A stretch of DNA of 54,389 nucleotides, from contig DLKT01000044.1 of the NCBI GenBank assembly GCA_002477825.1, positions 1 through 54,389 on the forward strand, read 5' to 3'. Both the position numbers and the translations under genes were made by a program. Below the pieces are notes generated by a model. The model searched no databases. It saw only the letters and a program-made list of their open reading frames with translations, and was not told the DNA's origin. This stretch comes from Caryophanales bacterium UBA7581. Its GTDB lineage: Bacteria; Bacillota_I; Bacilli_A; RFN20; CAG-826. Positions 48,776 through 54,389 of this stretch are shown here, piece after piece. The stretch's first letter is position 1; the number at the start of each line of letters is the position of its first letter.

Positions 48776-50380
48776 ATGATTCGAATTGAAGAGATTGCAA
48801 AGAAAGCCGGTATTGAAGAAGAATACGTAGAACCTTATGGAAAATATAAGGCGAAAATTGATTTACGTATTATGGATACCTTAAAAGATAAAAAAGATGG
48901 AAAACTCGTATTAGTTACTGCCATTACACCCACCAAAGCGGGAGAAGGAAAAACCACAACGTCCATCGCTTTAGCGGAAGGCTTAGCGAAAATTGGTCAA
49001 AAAGCCATGTTAGTGTTACGTGAACCTTCTTTAGGTCCTGTATTTGGTATTAAAGGTGGAGCAACGGGTGGCGGTTTAGCCCGCATTGAACCCAGTGAAG
49101 AAATCAATCTTCATTTTACTGGGGATATGCACGCTTTAACATCCTCAATTAATTTAATTTCTGCGATTATTGATAATCATATTTTCCAAGGAAATGAATT
49201 ACATATTAATCCCAATCGTATCGTATGGCCACGCGCTATGGATATGAATGACCGTGCTTTACGTACCATTACCGTCAATCAAGGAGAAAAAAATGGTACC
49301 CCAAGAACGGATCATTTCGTCATTACCGTTGCATCTGAACTCATGGCGATTTTATGTTTAGCAAAAGACGAAAATGATTTCATGGAAAGAACCAAAAAAA
49401 TCATTGTCGCTTATAATGATCAAGATGAACCGATTTATGTTCGTGATTTAAAGATTTCTCATGCGATTATGAAACTCATGAAAGAAGCATTAAAACCCAA
49501 CTTAGTGCAAACACTAGAAGGAAATCCTGTTTTAGTGCATGGTGGTCCTTTTGCGAATATTGCGCATGGCTGTAACTCTTTAATCGCAACAAAACTTGGT
49601 CTTAAATTAGCACCAATCGTCGTTACCGAAGCCGGTTTTGGTGCAGATTTAGGCGCAGAGAAGTTCTTAGATATTAAATGTCGAGAAGGCCATTTACATC
49701 CCGATATGGTCGTTATGGTTGCAACCATCCGTGCTTTAAAGATGCATGGCGGACAAGCTCTAGATGATATTCGTACCTTAAATGTCGATGCCTTATTAAA
49801 AGGTACTTGTAATTTAAAACAACATATTGAGAATATGAAACAATATGGTTTACCAGTGATTGTCGCTATTAATCACTTTGCGGATGATCATGATGAAGAA
49901 GTCGAAGCCTTAACTTCTTGGTGTAAAAAAGAAGGCTATTCAGTCACCTTCTTAGATGGTTTCTTAAAAGGTGGAGAAGGATCGATTGATTTAGCAAAAG
50001 AAGTGGTAAAAACCTTAAACGAAACCACATCTCACTATCATCCTTTATATGACACCAAACTTCCTTTAGAAGAAAAGATTGAGATCATTGCGAAAAAGAT
50101 CTATCACGCAACTCATGTCGAATATACTTTAGAAGCCAAAGAACAAATGGAAAAATTTAAAAAAATGGGTTATGAATATATTCCTGTCTGTATGGCTAAA
50201 ACGCCCCAATCCTTTAGTGATGATCCTAAAGTATTAGGGGCACCACAAGACTTTACCATTACGGTAAGAGAAGTCCGTTTATCGGCAGGTGCTAATTTCA
50301 TCGTCTGTTTAACAGGTTCTATTTTAACGATGCCAGGATTACCGAAAGTCCCTGCGGCCGTTAAAATGGAAGAGGAATAA
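48776..50380 (+). CDS. fhs: Formate-tetrahydrofolate ligase
   Basis: A 534-residue enzyme making 10-formyl-THF from formate and ATP, supplying one-carbon units. TPTKAGEGKTTTS is the nucleotide loop. Long conserved stretches such as GAGFGADLGAEKF-like EAGFGADLGAEKFLD, NIAHGCNS and ATVRALKMHGG-like ATIRALKMHGG follow. Slightly shorter than typical (about 556) but with no missing motif. It is four bases behind miaA. Formate could come from pyruvate formate-lyase, not seen here. Confidence 0.95.
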   Translation: MIRIEEIAKKAGIEEEYVEPYGKYKAKIDLRIMDTLKDKKDGKLVLVTAITPTKAGEGKTTTSIALAEGLAKIGQKAMLVLREPSLGPVFGIKGGATGGGLARIEPSEEINLHFTGDMHALTSSINLISAIIDNHIFQGNELHINPNRIVWPRAMDMNDRALRTITVNQGEKNGTPRTDHFVITVASELMAILCLAKDENDFMERTKKIIVAYNDQDEPIYVRDLKISHAIMKLMKEALKPNLVQTLEGNPVLVHGGPFANIAHGCNSLIATKLGLKLAPIVVTEAGFGADLGAEKFLDIKCREGHLHPDMVVMVATIRALKMHGGQALDDIRTLNVDALLKGTCNLKQHIENMKQYGLPVIVAINHFADDHDEEVEALTSWCKKEGYSVTFLDGFLKGGEGSIDLAKEVVKTLNETTSHYHPLYDTKLPLEEKIEIIAKKIYHATHVEYTLEAKEQMEKFKKMGYEYIPVCMAKTPQSFSDDPKVLGAPQDFTITVREVRLSAGANFIVCLTGSILTMPGLPKVPAAVKMEEE

Positions 50381-50382
50381 TT

Positions 50383-50589
50383 ATGCAATTTATTTCCATT
50401 AACGAAAACGATATTGTGGAAATGAAAAAGCCCCATCCTTGCGAAAAAAGATGTAAGCAATTTAAAGTCGTACGCGTAGGTGCAGATGTTAAAATTCAAT
50501 GCTTGGCGTGTGGGGCAGTTATCATGATGGATCGTTATTCTTTCAACCAAAAAATAAAAAAAGTAATACAAAAAGCAGAAAACAATTAG
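50383..50589 (+). CDS. DUF951 family protein (YyzM-like)
   Basis: A 68-residue protein with the family signature: DIVEMKKPHPC, VVRVGADVKIQCLACG and a C-terminal Lys-rich helix. Four Cys (in HPC, KRC and CLAC) could bind zinc. In many Firmicutes this small protein sits beside ychF or parB; here it is coupled to fhs, two bases behind its stop. The function is unknown. Confidence 0.85.
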   Translation: MQFISINENDIVEMKKPHPCEKRCKQFKVVRVGADVKIQCLACGAVIMMDRYSFNQKIKKVIQKAENN

Positions 50590-50603
50590 GAAAAATGAAA
50601 AAG

Positions 50604-50633
50604 ACTCTCTAATTAATATTAGGGAGTTTTTTT
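50604..50633 (+). terminator. Terminator with the next ribosome binding site in its 3' arm
   Basis: ACTCTCT (50604-50610) pairs with AGGGAGT (50621-50627, one G-U pair), then seven T end directly at the ATG at 50634. AGGGAG is the Shine-Dalgarno of the ABC gene, so the hairpin both ends upstream RNA and hides the site. Confidence 0.7.
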
Positions 50634-51302
50634 ATGGAAATGATTGAATTAAAAAATATTAGTAAGCGATTTAGTATTGAAAAAAGAAGCTTTTATGTTT
50701 TAAAAGATGTTTCTTTTACGTTACCCAATCAAGGTTTTATCGTCATTGAAGGCGCGTCAGGCTCAGGAAAATCAACGATACTAAAAATTTTAGCGGGTTT
50801 ACTTCTTCCTACAAGCGGAAAATACTTTTATCGCGGTTCATCTTTATATAATAATAAATATCAATTACCCAATTTTCGTAATAGAGAAGTGGGTATGTTA
50901 TTTCAAAATTACCAATTAGTGCGTTCTTTAACCCCTTTAGAAAATGTGGCATTTCCCCTTTTAATTCGTAGAACGACGTTAAAAGACGCTAAAGAACAGG
51001 CCACGCTTTTATTTAAAAGATTTCACTTAGAACATAAAATGCATTGTTCGGTGGATACGCTTTCGGGTGGAGAAAAGCAGCGGATTGCCTTTTTACGTGC
51101 ATTAATTGTCAATCCAAGTTTTTTATTATGTGATGAACCTACAGGAGCCTTAGATGAAGAAAATGCGCGTTTGTTATTAGAAGCACTAAAAGAAATATCA
51201 AAAGAAAAATTAGTGGTCGTAGTGACTCATAACCCCATGGTTTTTAAACGCTATGGAGATCAACGATTTTTATTAAAAGAAGGTGCTCTCTATGCTCACT
51301 AA
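50634..51302 (+). CDS. ABC transporter ATP-binding protein (MacB/BceA-like)
   Basis: A 222-residue ABC ATPase. Walker A is GASGSGKST, Q-loop MLFQNYQLV, the signature LSGGEKQR, Walker B LLCDEPTGAL and the His switch VVTHNPM. The sequence type is that of antimicrobial-peptide export/resistance (MacB, BceA) or lipoprotein release families. It is the first gene of a three-gene operon with an FtsX-like permease and a fused ABC-permease. No two-component system or bacteriocin precursor is visible in the window. Its ribosome binding site is sequestered by a terminator hairpin. Confidence 0.9.
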   Translation: MEMIELKNISKRFSIEKRSFYVLKDVSFTLPNQGFIVIEGASGSGKSTILKILAGLLLPTSGKYFYRGSSLYNNKYQLPNFRNREVGMLFQNYQLVRSLTPLENVAFPLLIRRTTLKDAKEQATLLFKRFHLEHKMHCSVDTLSGGEKQRIAFLRALIVNPSFLLCDEPTGALDEENARLLLEALKEISKEKLVVVVTHNPMVFKRYGDQRFLLKEGALYAH

Positions 51303-52587
51303 TTCGTCGTGGTCATCTTTTATTAGTAAACGCATTTTTCATCATAAAAGAAAACGTTATGTTTTAGGTATATTCGCGCAGTGCTATGCTTATTTAACGA
51401 TATGGATATTATCTTCTTTATCGTTAGGATTAAAGGAAAATATGGTAAAAAGGGTGTTTGAACGGTTAGATGCGTATCGCTTTTCTTTATCGAAAAAAAT
51501 AGAAGAGAGTAATACGCAATTAGGCATATCTAAAATGGAATCTCCTTCCATCAACGAAGCGTATAGCTTAAAAGAATATGTTCCTTCTTTAGAAGTGGAT
51601 ATGGATGTAACGTATCTCATTCCTAACGAAATGAAAATGGATGAAACTTCATCTTTTTATCATATTGAACTCATTAACCATACACCATACGATACGAGTA
51701 TAGAAACGAAAAATAAAACGTATATCAATCAATTGATGTCTCAACAACTCCAACAAGAAGGGATTACAGTTCCTTTTTCTTTTTCTTCGTCTTTAGATAT
51801 CTATACACCTAAAGAAAATTATTATATTCATGATACCTTTGAATTTCATTATGAAATAAAAGATTATGAAGTCATCGAAGAATATGAATTTCAAAATACA
51901 CCTACGATTTATTTATCATTTAATGAAATCAAAAGCTATTTAAAAAATCATTATTTAAAACGTTTATCTTTAGACCAAGGAAAAGTGATTTCTTATTATG
52001 ATTGGTTAATGGATAAGCCACTTTCATCAAAAGAAAGAAATGCGAGTTTATGGTTATTTGTGGATAATGAAAAAGATGCATATACGCTTTTAACGTTATT
52101 TAATGAATTATCTTCTTTATATGTGCTTTCTTCTCCGGTAAAAGAGAACTATACGGTATTTAAAAATATGTCCGTATTAATGAAGAATGTTTTAATTGTT
52201 ATATTAAGTATAACTTTTATTCTTTTATCAACGTTAGTTGGTTATCTATCTTATACGCATTTATTAAAAGATCAGCATGAAATCGGTATTTATTTTGCTT
52301 TAGGTGCGAAAGAAAAAGAAATTGAAAACGTATATCAACTTTTAAGTCTAAAAATGAACGGACTGAGTGTTTTATTGACTTTATTTTGTATGGTGCCTTT
52401 ATATTTTCTTTTACGTCTCATCGAAAAGAAGATTCTTCATACACCGGTATTTTTATTTAGCGTTTATCCTATTATTTATCTTCTTTTTATGCTCGTAACA
52501 CAAATTCTATATAGCATTGTCATTCATTTTTCTTTTCAAGCCTATCAAAAGAAAGAAATTGAAAATTTATTAAAAGAGGAAGATTAG
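51292..52587 (+). CDS. ABC transporter permease, FtsX-like
   Basis: A 431-residue membrane protein. A first membrane helix (about 23-45) is followed by a large extracellular domain (about 50-290), and three further helices lie at about 298-320, 352-378 and 390-415. This is the FtsX/MacB-type permease topology. ATG 51292 overlaps the ATPase gene end by 11 bp. The extracellular part shows no known motif. Confidence 0.78.
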   Translation: MLTNSSWSSFISKRIFHHKRKRYVLGIFAQCYAYLTIWILSSLSLGLKENMVKRVFERLDAYRFSLSKKIEESNTQLGISKMESPSINEAYSLKEYVPSLEVDMDVTYLIPNEMKMDETSSFYHIELINHTPYDTSIETKNKTYINQLMSQQLQQEGITVPFSFSSSLDIYTPKENYYIHDTFEFHYEIKDYEVIEEYEFQNTPTIYLSFNEIKSYLKNHYLKRLSLDQGKVISYYDWLMDKPLSSKERNASLWLFVDNEKDAYTLLTLFNELSSLYVLSSPVKENYTVFKNMSVLMKNVLIVILSITFILLSTLVGYLSYTHLLKDQHEIGIYFALGAKEKEIENVYQLLSLKMNGLSVLLTLFCMVPLYFLLRLIEKKILHTPVFLFSVYPIIYLLFMLVTQILYSIVIHFSFQAYQKKEIENLLKEED

Positions 52588-52588
52588 T

Positions 52589-54389
52589 ATGTTAGAACTT
52601 AGAGATGTTAGCTTTTATTATGAAGAGAAGCATAAAATCTTAGATCATGTTTCTTTATCTTTTCCTAGTCATGGTCTAGTGATGATTGAAGGAGAATCGG
52701 GTTCAGGAAAATCCACTTTATTAAGTCTATTACATCATGAAAAAGAAGTAAAAGAAGGGGATATCTTATTCTTTCACCAATCATTAAAAGAAATGAATGA
52801 ACAAGAAAAGATGGATTATCGTTTATTTTCATGTGGTGTCGTTTATCAAGATTATGGTCTTTTTTCTCATTTATCCATAGAAGAAAATTTAAAGATGTTC
52901 ATGTTAGTGGTGAATAAAACAGAAGATATCCCTACTTTATTAAAGAAAGTAGGATTATCTATTGATTCAAAAACCAATGTCGATGTTCTTTCTGGCGGAG
53001 AAAAACAAAGAGTAGCAATCGCTAGAAGTATGATCCTTTCTTCACCGATTCTTCTTTTAGATGAACCAACATCTTCTTTAGATGACGAGAATGCCTTTGA
53101 AATTATGGATTTATTAAAAGAATTATCGAAAAAAAGTTTAATCATCATTGTAACGCATGATCATAGAATGATTGATCAATATAGCGATGAACATTATCAC
53201 ATGGAAAATGGGACTTTAACTTTAATAAAAAAAGAAGAAATAGAAAAAAGACAATTTTCTTTTCTTCACCCAAAACGAAAAAGATTTCATTATGGAATGT
53301 ATTTAAAAAGAAGATTAGTGCATAAGAAAAAAAGAGCGGTATTACTCGTTTCTTTTCTATCAATGAGTGTTTTTATCGGCTCCTTTAGTGCGATTTTAAT
53401 GAATAACATGAAAGAAGAAATGACAACTTCATTTTCTCATTTTGCAAGTGGAAAAGAAATACAAATGACGGTCAAAAATGGAAACATACTAGATAACCGT
53501 TATTCATTAAATAAAGAAGAATTTGTTACCATTCAAAAAGAAAATCAAAATATGGATATGATGTTTTATTATGAAGAAGATTTAAGTTATGCGTTCCCAT
53601 CGCGGAATGAATTTCGTATCTTTTCTTTACCTGGATATCCACTTTTAAAAGGTTTTAAAATGGAAACATTAAATCATTTTCATTTATTAAAAGAAATAGA
53701 ATCTTATCCTTCTTTATCTTATTTAGAAAATGATGAGATTGTAATTGGGATAGAAGAGAAAACACTAAATGAATTATGTGACACCATAAAAATTGAAGCA
53801 AGTTATGAAGCGCTTGGTAATTATTTAAAAAGAAATCCACTATCTATTGGAATTCAAGTAAAAAACATTGATTGGGACTATGAAGATGAACAGCTCTTAT
53901 TAGTTAAAGGTGTAGCGAAAGCAAAAGAGCCCACCATTTATCATTCAAATCCTTACTTTAATGAATATATTATTGAAGAAAGAATGCGAATGCGTTCTAC
54001 TTTATCGTGGTATGAAGAAGTAGAGTATCCTTGGATTTTTCATAAAAGAAGTAAAATCAAAATCAAGGATAAAGAAAGCTTATCTTCTTCTTTTTTATCA
54101 AAATATTTATTCGATGAAACAAAAGAAAATAATACCTATCTAATTTCTAAAAACGATAAAAGTTATATTTCCCCATATGATATTTCTAGAATCTTATCGT
54201 GGAGTAACGAAATCGAAGGCGCTTTTATAGGAAGTGAAAAAGGATATCAAGTTTTTTCTAATACCATTCTACATGGTTTATCAGGTGTAATACTTATTGA
54301 TTCATCTTATGAAGCGTTATATGAAAAAGAAGAGAAATGGAGAATGGAAAATAAAAAAGATAAAGATTTTTTATTTTGTAAATCTGCAT
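52589..54389 (+). CDS. Fused ABC ATPase-permease, cut by the window end
   Basis: An open frame from ATG 52589 that runs without stop to the end of the window (600 codons so far). The N-terminal ABC ATPase (about 1-215) has GESGSGKST, LSGGEKQRVAIARS, LLLDEPTSSL and VTHDHRM. It is followed by a membrane helix (about 250-270) and a long extracellular region, so it is an ATPase fused to an FtsX-like permease. It starts one base after the stop of the permease gene. The C-terminal helices must lie beyond the window. Together the three genes would form a heteromeric exporter or immunity complex. Confidence 0.8.
   Translation, partial: MLELRDVSFYYEEKHKILDHVSLSFPSHGLVMIEGESGSGKSTLLSLLHHEKEVKEGDILFFHQSLKEMNEQEKMDYRLFSCGVVYQDYGLFSHLSIEENLKMFMLVVNKTEDIPTLLKKVGLSIDSKTNVDVLSGGEKQRVAIARSMILSSPILLLDEPTSSLDDENAFEIMDLLKELSKKSLIIIVTHDHRMIDQYSDEHYHMENGTLTLIKKEEIEKRQFSFLHPKRKRFHYGMYLKRRLVHKKKRAVLLVSFLSMSVFIGSFSAILMNNMKEEMTTSFSHFASGKEIQMTVKNGNILDNRYSLNKEEFVTIQKENQNMDMMFYYEEDLSYAFPSRNEFRIFSLPGYPLLKGFKMETLNHFHLLKEIESYPSLSYLENDEIVIGIEEKTLNELCDTIKIEASYEALGNYLKRNPLSIGIQVKNIDWDYEDEQLLLVKGVAKAKEPTIYHSNPYFNEYIIEERMRMRSTLSWYEEVEYPWIFHKRSKIKIKDKESLSSSFLSKYLFDETKENNTYLISKNDKSYISPYDISRILSWSNEIEGAFIGSEKGYQVFSNTILHGLSGVILIDSSYEALYEKEEKWRMENKKDKDFLFCKSA

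Noticed and set aside
1..54389. CRISPR array, prophage or insertion sequence
   Set aside because: No regularly spaced repeats, no phage structural genes, and no transposase with an intact catalytic site. The only transposase-like gene (33130) has lost it.
1..54389. Mollicute-type code with TGA as Trp
   Set aside because: Recognisable genes such as ymcA and cinA-recA neighbours use TGA as stop or have normal TGG Trp codons; no in-frame TGA was needed to read any gene.

Overview
The window is AT-rich chromosomal DNA of a fermentative low-GC Gram-positive bacterium. Gene order is very close to the Bacillus subtilis backbone: dapB, cca, dnaD, nth, a class A PBP, recU, gpsB, rnpB, and then pgsA, pncC/cinA, recA, rny, ymdB, spoVS, miaB, ymcA, cotE, mutS, mutL, miaA. 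TGA is a stop codon. A Rex-linked AdhE and two [FeFe] hydrogenase-type proteins point to an anaerobe. SpoVS and CotE point to a spore former or a recent descendant of one. An Erysipelotrichia or related Bacilli lineage fits, but the species cannot be named from this sequence alone.

Layout. Positions 1-4150 are accessory DNA: two unrelated-looking DUF4143-type AAA+ ATPases, one intact tRNA-Arg(CCT), and a decayed second copy of that tRNA plus its terminator. Positions 4166-14249 hold a LysR regulator and a tight redox operon: rex, adhE, a kinase-like gene, two small thioredoxin-fold ferredoxins, a PAS-containing sensory-type hydrogenase, a SpoIIE-type phosphatase and a catalytic-type (group B-like) hydrogenase. 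Positions 14298-22382 are single genes and small operons for transport and envelope functions (pnuC, DUF1003, Na/Pi symporter, SDR, DtxR-like regulator, EIIC-like membrane protein), with a second tRNA-Arg(CCG). Positions 22526-32998 are the HU to recA part of the conserved backbone. It includes a minus-strand block (exonuclease, recU, PBP), a cysteine-rich DUF11-like protein and RNase P RNA. Positions 33130-37911 are a three-gene insertion between recA and rny. Positions 38239-50589 are the rny to fhs block. From 50634 to the end is an ABC export or immunity-type operon that runs out of the window.

How the genes work together. The redox operon links NADH sensing (Rex), ethanol formation (AdhE) and hydrogen chemistry, plus a possible hydrogen/redox signalling branch (sensory hydrogenase next to a phosphatase, with a kinase-fold gene upstream). 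Two overlapping 18-bp palindromes lie on its promoter. The rny-ymdB-spoVS-miaB-ymcA-cotE block combines RNA turnover with sporulation genes. Several genes here (spoVS, cotE, the first ABC gene) have their Shine-Dalgarno sequence inside a hairpin.

Most novel points: (1) the gene at 33130-33930 is a full-length relative of REP-associated tyrosine (Y1/HUH) transposases in which the HUH motif and the tyrosine region are lost but the C-terminal helix-turn-helix is kept, so it looks like a domesticated transposase, in an operon with two uncharacterised membrane or surface proteins; (2) the tandem operator at rex; (3) structured leaders in front of pnuC and rny that match no riboswitch class I can recognise; (4) the kinase/ferredoxin/sensory hydrogenase/phosphatase set inside the adhE operon.
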